A DNA stretch of 64,000 nt from Hymenoscyphus infarciens (GCA_001414345.1 LLCB01000115.1:1-64000); one strand, 5' to 3'; numbered from the stretch's first letter, positions 49,001-61,701 are shown. The notes: a model not told the origin generated them from the letters alone. Translations and numbers: made by a program.

Positions 49001-52000
49001 ATATAAAGTTATTATTAAAAGTCTATAATTACTTTTTATATCTAAAATATAAATAGTTTATAAAGTTAGACTTAAAAAATATATATTAAGTAATTCTAGT
49101 ATATCTACTATATTATTATTACTTTATATTTATAATAACTAGTATAGAATAACTATAGCTAACTTAAATACTATAAAGCTTAATTATAGCTAGATTCTCT
49201 ATAATAGAACTTATATATATAATACTTAGTATTATTCCTTTATTAGTAATTAGAAGAAATGAAAAAGACCTAACTTATCTTAGATTACTAGCTTTTATAG
49301 TAGTATAATCTAAAAAGGAACTCTCTAAATATGCTTTCTATATAGATAATATATTTACTAGTATAAAAGACTTTAATAAAAGATATAAACTCTTAACTAG
49401 AGAATTACTATCTAGGATTCTCTAAACTAGAATATACTTATTATTTTAGAAACTAGAATTATTTATAGATAAAGTAACCTATTTAAAGGTTAATTATAAA
49501 TTAGAAAAAAAGATTAGTATTTAACTAGAAAGAGTTAAGAGAATTAGAAAATAGCTAGTTCTAAAGAATACTACTAATATCTATTAGTTTCTTAGAGTAA
49601 TTAGAATAATATAATAATAGATTAAGAATTTTATAAAAATAAAAATACCTTTATTATAACTTATAAGAAAGGTAGAATAGAGATAGAGAAATATAGAGAT
49701 ATTATTATTTAATATCTTATAAGAAAGTTATACTAATATAGTAGATTAATATAGTTAGAATCTACTTAAAACTACTAGTTTTTACTTAGATATAAGTACT
49801 TAGAGAACTAGATATATTATAATATAAATTTAAGACCTAAATAGCTTAGAAGGTAGGAAATTAGTAAAAGTACTAATATTATATAATATATTTACCTTTA
49901 CTAAGACTTAATAAGTATATAAGGTATATAAGAGAGAATTATATACTATTATAGAATTTACTAGAAAATTTAACTATATATTTTATAAAACCTTAAAAAG
50001 TATAATTTATATAGACTATATATTACTTACTCTATTCTTAAAATTATTATATCTTAAAAGGATATATACTAGATAGGCTAGTAAATTAAGAATACTTAAT
50101 ATTAAAATTATCTAGATTATAGAGAAATAAAATCTAGTTATAGATACTCTATCTTATATAATCTTCTTAGACTATACTAAAGAAGGTAAATACTTAGATT
50201 TATCTAAATTTAATAACCTAATAATAAGTAATATAGATAAGCTAAGATAGATATAAAAAGATAAGAAGAATAGATACTAAGTATTATTATAAGAAATTAA
50301 AAACGTATTAAAAGAATAAGATATTTAGACTTTTATATTAAGAGAACTAAAGAATAATATAGCCTTAATAAATACTTTAAACTTATATATAATAGAGATA
50401 TAAAATATACTAGCTAATATTTAAAATTTACTACTATTACTAGAAAATATCTTATATATAAGATATTAGATATTATTATAGTTTAAAGATATAATAAAAT
50501 TCTTTATAAATAGATAATACTTAGATTCTATTTAAATAAAGGTTAATATCTTAGTATTTTATAAGAAATTATAGAAATTTATAATATATAGTAATAGAGA
50601 TATATTTATAAAGTACTATAGAATATAGAAAAGATATATTACTAAAAAAGAAGTAGCTCTATTATTAATATAAAAGTATAATAAAAGTAGATACTTTAGT
50701 AAATCTATAACTCTCTAGAAACTTTAAGAATATTTCTAGCTATAAATAGTAAAAGATATAATAGATTATATTATAAGTTACCTTCTTTATACTAAGTATA
50801 TAATAGTAAACTAGTTAGAATAATTAGCTATAATAATAGTATTAGAACTAATATAACTTCTAGGAATAGACTAGATTAGCCTCTTTCTAGAAATAAACTA
50901 ACTAGATAATAAATAATAGATATTATTAATAATAGACTACTTTTTTAGATATATATAAGTAAAGGCGTTTAATAATAACTAATCTAATAGTATTATATTA
51001 TTCTTATAATTAATCTTTAATATATATAGAGTACTAGTAAGACTCTATACTAATCTTAGTCTATACTTTAAAAGGATACTATAAGAATATATAAAGAAAA
51101 AGAGAATTATATAAACAAATTTACTATTAAGAGTAAAGAAAGCTATAAGAATAGCTAAGAAAGTAGTTAATATACTATAGAGAGTACTTAAGAAAATATT
51201 ATCTAATTATTAATATTAGTTATAATATTTAGATTAAACTATATTTAAAACTAATAATTACTATATAATCTACCTAGGCTTCTCTTTTTTTAAAATATTT
51301 TTTAGATTTAAACTAACTAGTAACTAGGATATTAGTTTCTCTTAAGAAACTAGGAACGCTCTTTCTACTTAAATAAAAGATAATATTAACTAGATTATTC
51401 TAATTAAACCTAATATATATATAGATCTAGTTATAAATTTTATAAATAAAAGAGATAAAATTTAAGAAAAAGCTTTATTTAATTCTAACTAAACTAAATA
51501 ATAAATAAAAGAGAGATATAATATAAGAATAAACTTATAAGAGCCTCTTAATCTTAGCTAACTAGTAATACTATTTAACTATAAAGCTTCTAGTTAAAAA
51601 ATAAAACTAGTATAAAGAGAGCTATTTATTATTATAGGTTATAGAAGATAAATAGATAAATTATATACTATTTAATAAATTAATAATAGTTTAATCTAAA
51701 GATACTTTTATAAAAACTACTTAAAGCTATTCTAATTATATAAAGAATACCTAGTAATAAAATAAGAAGAGAGATTTCTATTAATATAGAATATTTAACT
51801 TAGAAGTATTAAATTCTAACTCTCTAAGAAAGTCTAGCTCTTTTAGAGAGCTTATACTATTTAACTCTAGTTAAGTAGATAAATTTAATATATAAAATTT
51901 TAAGTAGAAGAGATAGAATAAGAAAAAACTAGAGAATTATAGCTAAAAACGATATTTATTAAAAAGAAAAAAAAAAAATAATATAAGTAATATATTACTA

Positions 52001-52407
52001 AAATCTTATTTAAAAATAACTATAGTATTTACTTTAAACTTTGATTTACCTCTTTTTTAAGAAGGTATTTACTTCTTAGTATTAAGTATAAACTAAGCTA
52101 TTAATATATATATATTTAACTAAGACTTCTAATTCTAACTTTATATTATCTTTAAAAAATAATATAAGTATATTTCTATATTTATAAGTAAATACTTCTA
52201 TTAGTAATATACTAGTAAAAGCTATTTTACTTATATTTTACTAGTAATATATTTAAACTTTTACTTAAATATCTTCTTAAAACTATTAAACCTTAAAACC
52301 TTACTAGTATTTACTAGAATAATTAATAGAAAGCTTTTATAATATAATAAGATGTCTAGGAAATAACTACTAAGATTAAAATAGTTATAACCGACTCTAT
52401 TAAAACT

Positions 52408-52517
52408 ACTAAGATAGAGACTAACCTCTTTAAGATAACTAAGATAAAGACTAACCTTATTAAGATAACTAAGATAGAGACTAGCCTTATTAAGATAACT
52501 AAGAAAGAGACTACTAC
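52408..52517 (+). repeat. 30-bp tandem repeat (about 3.6 copies)
   Basis: Units start at 52,408, 52,438, 52,468 and 52,498 with core actaagatagagactaacc. In frame they encode a 10-residue repeat (TKIETNLFKI type). They lie in the 4-kb segment between integrase and the right terminal repeat of the gypsy element. Confidence 0.8.
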
Positions 52518-55500
52518 TAATAGATAATTCTATATATAGAACTATTAAATAGCTAGACTAACCCTTATATAAAACGAAATACTACTTATAATAATAATAA
52601 TAGTTATTTAATAGTATAAGAGTTAGATATAAGAAACCTACTATCTTAGATACTAAGAACCTCGACTATTATCTTATATAAGATAGTATATAATACTTAA
52701 AGACTTTTATTTAAGAAAATAGATATATATTAATATAATACTTTTAAATCTATAGCTTTAAATAAAAGAATAATAATTAACTAGTTAAGTAATAACTAGA
52801 AAAGATTTAAAGAGATCTAATAAAACTCTAATATAATCCTCTAGTATTAGACCTTAGATATATAGATCTTACTAGATACTATAGTTAAGATACTCTAATA
52901 CTATATACTTTATATAAAGCCTTAGATTAATTTAAAATTTCCTTTTAACTTTTAAAGCTTAAATAGATTTCCTTTATATATCTTTCTAGATAATAAAACA
53001 TTAGTAATTTACTACTATATTAAGGTATTAAAAACTATATTAGCTTATATATTTTCTAGAGATATTATAACTAGTAGTATACTAGTAGTAAACTAACTAG
53101 GCTATAGTTAGGTAGTAGCTTATTAGGAAAATAAAGTTACTTTATATATAACCTACTTAAAATTAAATAACTCTAATAAATCTACTATAACTATCTTTTT
53201 AAGAGATAAAGACTTAAATACTTTTTTAACTAACTTAAACTTAAAGAAATTTATAATAGAGAAACTTAAAGTTAGTAATACTAATAATCTAAGAAAAAGC
53301 CTTCTTATAGAATACTAATTTTATACTAGAAGTAATAAATTCTATTAGAACTTATTTATTTATTTCTACTTAAAATAAGATTAGTCTATTATATTAGTTA
53401 TAATAGATTAGTATAATAAACTAGAACTTTATTAAATCTTCTAAGACTTTCTTTATAAAAATAGTCTAAAAACCTAATAAAATACTAATATTTATCCTAC
53501 TACTAGATATAAGCTAAAACTATAGTATATCTAGAAATTAATAGAAAAAGTTAAATAACTACTAGCTTAAAACCTAGCTAGGAAGTTTACTATTAAGATA
53601 ACTCTAGATAATATAAATCTAAAAGGTATATTATCTAATTCTAGAAAGAGATAGTTATTAGACTTAAATAACTAAAAAAAACTAATAAAACATCTTTAAT
53701 AATAATATTAAAATAAAGAAGATAAGGAATCTAAGAAAGAAAAAGAAGATATAGTTAATAAACTATTAATATCTACTCTTATTAAAAGAAAGGCTATTAC
53801 TATAACTAACTATAAGTCTCTATTTACTTAAAAATTTACTATAAAAGGCTAGATAAACCTAGATACTATTTCTAATAATAATAATTTCTTTAAAACTAGA
53901 TATAATAAAGATATTATAAATATAACCCCTTTATAATAGAAGTACTAAAAGAAAAAAAACCTTATAAGAAGATTTTAAATTACTTTAAGAATAATATATA
54001 TCTTTCTAAGATATAGTAAACTAGATAAAGAAAGAATTAGCTAGGAATCTAGTCTTAAAAGGAAATATAGATTTAGTTACTTAAAATAAAACACTAGAAG
54101 AAGTAGTCTAAAAATTAATAGTATATAGCTAGTTACTCTATAATACTAGTATAAAAGAGATAGCTATAAGAGAGTAAGTTAAAAAGTCTTTAAAAGAGTA
54201 TTAGAAAATACTAGAAGAAAACTAATTAAGATTAAATAAAATAAATAAGAAATAAAAAGTAGCCTATTTTAGTATATAAACTAGACTTATTAGTTTTTAC
54301 CTAATATACTATTATACTCTAGATTTATTTAAAATAATTAAAGGTTACTAATATAATTATAATAAATTAGTAAATATATAGAGTAAGAATACTTAGTCTA
54401 ATATTTAAGCTAAGATAGAATCTAAAAATAATCTTAGAGAATTCTAATAAACTATTAATAGTTATCTTATAGCTATAAATAAGAAAGAAGAGAAAGGATT
54501 AACTTAAAGTCTTACTATTAAAAAACTACTAAATAATTCTAATAAAATCTTCTAAGAAATTTATAATCTAACTACTAGATTATATAATATATATACTAAT
54601 AAAATTAGAGATTAGCTAGATTCTAATAATAAATATAAAGTTAAGATTCTATTAGACTATTAGATAGAGAAAATTAATATAAAAGCTAGTTCTTTAGATT
54701 TAATACTTAGAGTAGAATTAAGCTATATTTATATATCTATAGGTAATTCTCTACTAGAAATTTCTAGTTAAAAAGAGTTTATTCTACTTTCTTAAAATAT
54801 AAACTCTTATAAAAAGCTAGTTACTATTAGAAATAATAATAAAGAACTAGATAATAGAGATAATAACTATAGTATAGATAATAATTAAGATTAACTAGAA
54901 GTTATTAAAGATCTAGATATTACTAATAGTATTTAATAACCTATTAAATTAGGAAATTCTAGTCTAATATTAGTATCTAATAATTTAGATATATATATAG
55001 TAGCTATTAGTATTAATCTTAACTAAGAGAATATTTAACTAGATATAGGTAAGAGTAATAAGAAGAATAGTAAAGAACTAGAGTAGTATATTATAATAGA
55101 AGACTAGGAGTTAGAAAGAGGATTATATAACTATATAAAAGGATCTAGAATTAGTTAGAATATCTTAAAAGTCTATTAACTAGAATCGTTATTTAGAGAT
55201 AAGTTATCTAAATTTAAGATATCTAAAAAGTAATAATAATTTAATAGTTAATCTTAATCCTTTTAAGTAAATTCCTAGTCTTAATAGTAGAGAATATATA
55301 AAGAGAAACTAAGCTATATAGTAAGAATAAGAGAAATGATATTAAAAATAGGATTTATATAAGGATATTTTAGAATATAGTATAGAATAGATTAGTAGGT
55401 ATTTACTAGGTTAGCTAGAATATTATAGAAGCTCTTTCTTTTACTATTACTAGACTAGAAAAACAGAGAAAGATTTAAGATAGTTCTAGTAGATAATAGA

Positions 55501-55681
55501 GGTAAAACTATCTAAGGGATTATATTTAGTCTATTACGCCTTCTAACTTTAATATATATACTTTCTTCTCTACTTTAACTACTGAATTTATCTATTCTAC
55601 CTTCTCTTATTCTTAAATTCTAGCTTTCCTAGCTACTTCTATTCTATAGTACTTGCTTACCTTTCCTTACTAAATAGAGAG

Positions 55682-55981
55682 GCTAGGATAGGAAGAGTTA
55701 GGCTAGTTAATTTCGCTTAAAGCCTAGAAAGTGAGTAGAAAAGAGGGTCTAGGTTACTAATTTCGCTTAATATCTAGAAGGCGGGTAGAAAAGAGGGTCT
55801 TAGGTAGAAAAGAGAGTCTAGGTCTTAATTAGAGGGTTACCTTCCTAATCCTACTCTAGCCTAGCCTCCTTTTTTCATCTACCTAGTTACTCTTATCCTA
55901 TTTTTAGAACTTTCCTAGCCACTCCTATCCTAGTTAGAGTACCTAGCCTACTAAACTTAGCCTAGCCTCTCCTATCCTTAC
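55682..55981. repeat. Inverted and tandem repeat zone at the block edge
   Basis: An arm at 55,682-55,706 (gctaggataggaagagttag) returns inverted at about 55,957-55,981. Between them are two tandem 50-bp units (55,708-55,757 and 55,758-55,806) plus a partial third (gtagaaaagagagtctagg). It could be a degraded miniature element or a minisatellite. It sits just outside the gypsy element and directly before normal sequence resumes. Confidence 0.6.
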
Positions 55982-56216
55982 CTAGGTAAGTAGCCTATCC
56001 TATCCTAAGTACTAGGCTAACCAAGGCGGGGAAAGCCAAAACACTGTTCAAAACTAAGTTGGTTAGTAAGCGTATGCTTTAAGGTGAGAATGAAGTCACT
56101 GCTCTGTTAGGCATCATGATATCTATGTACATAGAGCAAAAAGGCGATGCAACTGAAAACAAAGAAAGAAATGACACAGAAAAGAACATCATAGGAGAAG
56201 ATGAGCAGGGGAAGAG

Positions 56217-57008
56217 TCAAATAAGCGAGCAGTAGATACGAGACCCAAAAGAAACGTATTCTCTTCCAGTTACAAAACATGCAACCACTCTCATCCAACA
56301 AACAACAGCATTCTTCGCCCTCAACATCGCCTCCCGCTCTCCATCATGTTTCTCATCCCCCCTCACCAAGGACCCGTGCTCAACACCAGGAAAATGGTGA
56401 TAATCTAACGGCAAACCCAACCTCATCACAGTCTCAAAAGTATGTATCTTCAACTCGGCAGTATACACCACATCCCTCTCGGGCGCCAAGATCTGAACCG
56501 GAACCCCAACTTCATCAATATCCTTCTTCGTCAAAAGACTCGGATGCCCAGCAGTGATACAATCCACAAGTCTCGGTTCATGCTCCTTCGCACCTAACCT
56601 AAACGCTGCCCACCCCCCATAACAAAACCCTACCGCCCCAACTTTGTCATGTTTGGATCTAAGGGCTCTCGCGAAGTCAAAGATCTCCGGTTCGCGAACC
56701 TCACGAGAATTACGCTGCAAACAGCCAACGATATCTACCTCTTCCCATCTCCCCGCGACGAGGGGTTCAAAGGGCAACACTTCGCCGCCGAGGAAATCGG
56801 GCACGTAGACTGTTGCGTTTGATTCCTTGGCGTAGTGGTCTGCTAGGAGACGGACATTGGGGAAGGACCAGCCCATGAGGTCGTGGATTATCAATATGGC
56901 GACTGCGGGGTTGTTACCTGCGATGTAGGTATCCAGAGAGGCGAGTTTGCCGATGCGGCCTGCCTTCCCATTCGAAGCCTTGGAGGCAGCAGGGGGATAT
57001 TGACATGA
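56217..57008 (-). CDS. Dienelactone hydrolase-family protein, start codon unclear
   Basis: The minus-strand frame contains the family core. GKLASLDTYIAG is followed by ILIIHDLMGWSFPNVRLLAD, then VYVPDFLGGEVLPFEP, GAVGFCYGGWAAFRLG with the nucleophile Cys (G-x-C-x-G-G), APERDVVYT for the catalytic Asp and FPGVEHGS for the His. The alpha/beta-hydrolase triad is complete. The family hydrolyses dienelactones and related esters in aromatic catabolism. Homology reaches upstream to CQYPPAASKAS at 57,008. That region has no in-frame ATG before a TGA, and the ATG at 57,005 is in another frame. Either the ATG was lost, a frameshift occurred, or a tiny first exon is missed. The tail after AVVCWMRVVA (to the stop at 56,217) looks like read-through of the usual end. 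Possibly a recent pseudogene. Confidence 0.78.
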   Translation of the reverse strand, partial: SCQYPPAASKASNGKAGRIGKLASLDTYIAGNNPAVAILIIHDLMGWSFPNVRLLADHYAKESNATVYVPDFLGGEVLPFEPLVAGRWEEVDIVGCLQRNSREVREPEIFDFARALRSKHDKVGAVGFCYGGWAAFRLGAKEHEPRLVDCITAGHPSLLTKKDIDEVGVPVQILAPERDVVYTAELKIHTFETVMRLGLPLDYHHFPGVEHGSLVRGDEKHDGEREAMLRAKNAVVCWMRVVACFVTGREYVSFGSRIYCSLI

Positions 57009-57529
57009 TGTGAGATGATATCAATGAAGAATTGAGATGGTGTTGTTGCGGAGTTATTGAGATGGAAAGGGGAGGGGATGACTATCTTGACGTGGTTGCT
57101 CCACCTAGTCCTGTAGTCTACGCGTACTGAGAGACCTTTACATGTAGAAACAGGTAAACGTTAAATGTGATTCATATATTTATATATTTGTAAATACGTG
57201 GAGTCGTACAAAAAAGGTAGAAGTCAGGTGTACCAAACGTGATACGATTACATACCTATATGCGTTGGTGTTGATGTTGATGTTGATGTTGACTTCCGGA
57301 GACTTGATTCTCATCTCGGAGACATTTCCGACCTGCAATCCGTTCAATCCCGTCAACAAAGCCAAAATGCATTTCTTAGCAGCCATTTCCCTCTGTTTTC
57401 CGAAGCATAGATCTATTCCCCCTATCTGTAACCCCTACAATTCCGCCTACCTAGTCCGCCGCCACTATTTCCTTGCTTCATTTCTAGAAGTATATAATTC
57501 TCCGCCCTCCTTCACCAGCCAACCCTAAA
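57009..57529. other. Intergenic with hexanucleotide microsatellite
   Basis: Divergent region between the hydrolase and the DUF924 gene. Contains about five copies of TGTTGA at 57,262-57,293. The final 40 bp before the next ATG are C/T-rich. No other signal recognised. Confidence 0.5.
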
Positions 57530-58296
57530 ATGCGACCCTTCAATCTCACCTCCTCGATAAGCAAGGTACGTGAAGCCCCTCCATCGTGTATGCCGTGTGT
57601 AATTGATCTTGTTTATGCTAACATTCACCCCTCCAGGTCCTGAGCTTCCAAGCCGTCTTCAAAGCCGCCTTCCTCCCCTCCTCTCACCACACAATATCCT
57701 CCCTTTCAACCCCGCAACCCGAAATTGACCGCGTCCTGAAATACTGGTTCGAAACGGGCGATGTACCCAGGAAATGGTTCCGAGGCGGTGCCCAAGTAGA
57801 CACCGAGATCAAAGACCAATTCGGTCAATTGGTGGACCAGGCCCGCGCAGCAGAGCTCAATTCCTGGACCGCAGAACCCAAGGGCACACTCGCGCTCCTC
57901 ATTCTCCTCGATCAATTCTCGCGAAATCTATTCCGGGGCTCGCCCGAGTCGTGGAGTAAAGATAAAACGAGTCTTGGTATCGCGACGGAGGCAATTGCAC
58001 GCGGAGAGGATAGGGAGGTAGAGCATATGCAGCAGGCGTTTTTTTATCTGCCTTTGATGCATGATGAGAGTTTGATCTCGCAGATTGCGGGGTTGGCTTT
58101 ATACGAAGGACTTGTAAGTCGCTGCGATCCCGAGACACAGGCTTCGGAATTCGCTCAAATGTCGATGCAATCTACGAGGAGCCATCTCGATGTTATTCGG
58201 CGGTTTGGGAGGTTCCCGTCGCGGAATGAAGTTTTGGGGAGGGAATCAACGCCAGAAGAGATCAAATATCTCGAGGAGGAACACGATGGATGGTGA
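57530..58296 (+). CDS. DUF924 family protein
   Basis: Two exons (57530-57565, 57637-58296) with a 71-bp phase-0 intron give 231 residues. It shows the full DUF924 (PF06041) signature: RVLKYWFETGD, KWFRGGAQVDTEIKDQFG, TLALLILLDQFSRNLFRG, QQAFFYLPLMHDESL and, at the C-terminus, IRRFGRFPSRNEVLGRESTP. The family is conserved in bacteria and fungi and has an all-helical, TPR-like appearance; its biochemical function is not established. The first ~34 residues (MRPFNLTSSISKVLSFQAVF) are basic, Ser-rich and free of acidic residues, compatible with a mitochondrial presequence. The first exon is supported by the in-frame ATG and a good GTACGT donor. Confidence 0.92.
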
Positions 58297-59403
58297 TTCG
58301 GAATGGGAGAAGAGGAATGAAAATCAATGTATCACCACCACTACAAAGAAGACACATAGCCTTTCATCGCCATCAATTCCCCCGCATGGAATCCGCTCAG
58401 GCTGAATGCGAAGAGCGAAATACGAGCATGCAGCTCCATCTAAAGCCTAAACGCCCTCGATGTCCTAATCTTTTTCCGGGCAAACGGCAATGCGGTCTCA
58501 ATGTATCCCTAGGCAGCATCTTTTGTCTTTGGGAAACCATTGGGATGATTTGATTGTCTTTTATTTAGACTTTCTTTGAGCAAACTGCCTACCCACAGAA
58601 GAAATCCTTCTGGAAAAGAGCGACTAGAAAATATTCGTGGCCCAAATTGCACAGGAATCGCGAGCCTGTCTCGCTATAGGTTTTCTTACCCACTCTGCTA
58701 TTTAGGCATTTTTGTAGATTTCCACTTCATTTTTTTCCTTGTCTTTCCTTCTTTTCTACAAGTCATGCCATATAATTATCATCTTCAAGGCGAGCGGTCA
58801 TGCCCTTGAGCCAAGTGGTAATTTCATTCTATTCATAGTCGAAATTTGCCATATGTTGGTACTCGGAGGGGATTGTTACCTACTTTCTAAAAGAATTTGG
58901 CACCTCCTTTTGAACGTTTTCTAGGTTTTAGTTATTTGTTTATTGCCATTGACCTGGATCATCACATTGAACCAGTCGAAACCATGCCACCAAAATTTGG
59001 TTACAAGCTGCCAGGTTCCCCAGAAAGCCCCACACTACCCCACGATTTGATGGAGCCTCTCAATCAACAGAGCTATATTAAGTAGTATTACAATGGAACA
59101 GACCTCCAAGATCTCGTGTCGAAAGGTATCACGTGTGCTGATAAAATAGCCCAATAAGAGTCTATCATCAGCCAATACAGTTATTTCCTCGTCATAGGCA
59201 GGCACCGAATATCCATTGAGCTTTATTGCCTGAAACAGATATGTTGGCTTGAACTATGGCTGATCTCAAGAATCACCAACGCCAAGAGGGAAGCCCCGGA
59301 GCGGTGGCAAGTTCTGTTTTATACATATTCCTCGATTTGCCACGGATCATTGTTTCGGTGCTGAGAATCTTTCCTGCCCTCTGAAGAGACCTTTGCTCTG
59401 AAA
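58297..59403. other. Intergenic, 1.1 kb
   Basis: 3' flank of the DUF924 gene and upstream region of the CE15 gene. Only short, unconvincing frames. No repeat, RNA gene or promoter motif I can support. Confidence 0.45.
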
Positions 59404-61033
59404 ATGCGTTCACAATTTCTTCTTATGGCGACTCTTCTGAGTCTACCCAGCTCCCTCCTAGCACAAAATATTACTTGTCCCAAAACCCCCTCCCCTTGGC
59501 CCGCAGCAAGCACATATCCCAAGATCTCAACCCTTCCAGACCCTTTCACATACCTAGACGGAAAGACCCGTGTCTCAACAAAAGAAGAATGGTACGCCTG
59601 CCGTAAACCAGAGATACTGCAACTTCTCCAACAATATCAATATGGGTTCTACCCCGACCATTCAGCTGAGAAGGTCACGGCGACGAGATCCGGAACTTCT
59701 GTTTCTATTAACGTTGCTGCAGGTGGGAAAACAGGCAGTTTCAAGGCTACTATCAATCTACCCAGTGGCAGCACAACTGGAGGAGTACCGGTGGTTATCG
59801 CCATTGGAGGGATCGACAATAATGCGTATCTGAAACAAGGAATTGCGGTGGTGACTTTTGATTATACTAGTGTTAGTCCGGATAGCAATGGCAAGACGGG
59901 AGCGTTCTGGGCTTTGTATAATGGGAAGGATATTGGTATTTTCCCTCTGCTCTCCTTCCCTTCCCTTCTCCTACTCGCGATCGCCAGGTTCTTGCTAATA
60001 ATCAGGAAGGTGTTTTGACAGCATGGGCTTGGGGTTTCCACCGCGTCCTCGACGCCATAATCCTCACCGCTCCAGAAATCGATTCCACGAAAGTAGGAGT
60101 AACAGGCTGTTCGCGGCTCGGGAAGGCCGCACTTGCAGCGGGACTTTTTGATAACAGGATTACACTTACCATGCCGATGTCCTCTGGTGTTCAAGGACTG
60201 GGTCCTTATCGTTACTCGCTCTCTGGGCAGGGTGAAAATCTTGAAAATTCGAAAAGTGGGGCTGGGTGGTGGACTAATAGTGTACTTGGTGAGTCCCAAA
60301 TTTTCGGAGTACTTTTTTCCCCTCTATTCTAGTCGTTTCGGGATTAAGGAGATACTCTTCTTTGCTCCTGAGGCAACTCTTAGAAGTTCCTTTCTCAAAG
60401 AAGTAGACTGACTCCGCTATCCCGGTCTAGGGACCTTTGTAAACAAGGCCGATCAATTACCCTACGATGCGAATACTATTGCTGCTGCGATTGCGCCCAG
60501 AGCATTGATCATTGATCAGGGACAGGGGGATGCTTATACGGATAGCAAGGGGACGGCTGTTACTGTTTTTCCTGCGGCGGCGCTGGTTTATAAGGTTGGT
60601 GTTCTTTGGGTTTTATGTTCTCTTTCCAGCTCGCTTCTGGGTGTTTGAGACTGGGTTACCTGCTTAGACGGACAATGATGCTGACTGTGGGGTTTGTTGT
60701 AGTGGCTTGGTGTTGAAGACAAGATTGGGATGGCTATTCGAAGTGGTGGGCATTGTGATAATGCTGGGTAGTAAGTATTTTCGCTCCTTGCTTTGAGTAT
60801 ATGAGTTTGAATTTTGTGGAGGAGTTTTGGGGAGTTTGGAGTTTGATATGCGATTGCTGACGTGATGTTGGGGTAGTACGAATGTCCTCCCTTATGTGTT
60901 GAAAATCTTCAAGGGGACGGCTACGAGTAGGAATTATGCGGATTTATCGCCCTGGACTGCTATGACTAGTGCGTATCCGTGGGCGAGCGACATTCCGAAG
61001 GGGAATTTGCAGAGACGGGTTCTAGAGGTTTGA
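59404..61033 (+). CDS. Secreted CE15 glucuronoyl esterase-like protein
   Basis: Five exons (59404-59935, 60010-60288, 60431-60594, 60703-60770, 60877-61033) give 399 residues with a signal peptide (MRSQFLLMATLLSLPSSLLA). The catalytic Ser lies in VGVTGCSRLGKAAL, the GCSR-x-GK motif diagnostic of carbohydrate esterase family 15. The His lies in IRSGGHCDNAG. IAPRALIIDQGQGD and SKGTAVTVFPAAALVYKWLG are further family blocks. CE15 enzymes cleave the ester between 4-O-methylglucuronic acid of xylan and lignin alcohols. The Glu found in the PQESG motif of characterised fungal members is replaced here: the aligned stretch reads MPMSSGVQG. No carbohydrate-binding module is present. Intron 2 (142 bp) is long for this window; both splice sites keep frame. 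Confidence 0.9.
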
Positions 61034-61701
61034 TTGAGATTTGAGGGTGGAGGATGAGGTTGTACGACTTGAAGTTGATGAGGCGGGTGTTTGAGACTGA
61101 GGCTGATGAAATGCGGTTCCTTCGTCGAGATATAAAATTGATGGCTAAGTAGCTCGAGGCGATGCGATTATTCATGCAGCTGGTGTGATCGGTAGCTTGG
61201 TCGAGTGGAACTTCGCATGTCCCAGTTTGCACCATTGTTACTTGTATCATCGTTTCTTTCTTGGGTTTCCTTTCGTCATATCTTTACGTTCGCTCTTTCC
61301 TCTTCCATTTATATATTTGCTATTTCATATCTAAAGGTGGTGTTGCCAGAGACGCTGATTGGGTGATTTCTGGAAGGATGTTACGTTGCCTGTCAGATGG
61401 TAACACCAAGGGATTCGACCTGACCCCGTTTCATCTGCGTCTACCCAATTAGATTGTTCATTCACTTCGCGTTCATCCATCCCCTGATTGTAATACGAGG
61501 AGATTGCGGGGATCCTCTCAGACGGTTCTGGGCGCATTTCAGGGTTGTGTACGGCGCGGCTGGGGCGCAAGGTTGTTGGTGGTGATGGTTGGTATCTTTA
61601 TAAACACCATCTCCTCGAACGCTGTCGCGAGCGCGCGAGCTAGTCATTTGTATAAATTTATAGAATTGGATTAACCAATTTATCCTCAAAATCAGGTCAC
61701 C
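61034..61701. other. Intergenic, promoter of the GPI-protein gene
   Basis: 3' flank of the CE15 gene followed by the next promoter. TATAAA occurs at 61,599-61,604 and TATAAATTTA at 61,651-61,660, about 100 and 50 bp ahead of the ATG. Either may be a TATA box. A GCGCGCGAGC word lies between them. Confidence 0.4.

Larger units (their letters stand above)
43184..55552 (+). mobile_element. Long gypsy-type retrotransposon, RIP-degraded
   Basis: Direct repeats of equal length (98 bp; 43,184-43,281 and 55,455-55,552) bracket plus-strand gag-pol. gag is at about 44,470-45,000 (RFLIKVVNQKDSNIK, then QVIKKFIKGLKN). RT is at about 48,700-49,600 with Y-I-D-N at 49,339-49,350 for YxDD. RNase H (SFYLDIS near 49,780) and an integrase at about 50,560-51,250 (ELIQLLGIDQISLFL, IIDYFFRYI) follow. 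Gag, RT, RNase H, integrase is gypsy order. The 98-bp repeats may be only parts of the LTRs, and no clear target duplication was found, so the ends are provisional. Confidence 0.72.
41760..56030. other. AT-rich block 2, RIP-mutated repeat DNA
   Basis: Same CpA/TpG-depleted composition as block 1 and no open frame of 60 codons. The right edge is at about 56,025, where words such as aaccaaggcgggg and acactgttcaaaac restore normal CA/TG. Confidence 0.92.

Noticed and set aside
52408..52517. A CRISPR-like array from regularly spaced repeats
   Set aside because: The units are contiguous 30-bp tandem copies without spacers, in a eukaryotic retroelement.
56279..56557. Plus-strand 92-residue frame over the hydrolase
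   Set aside because: Antisense to the conserved alpha/beta-hydrolase frame; Ser/Pro/Gln-rich and without features.
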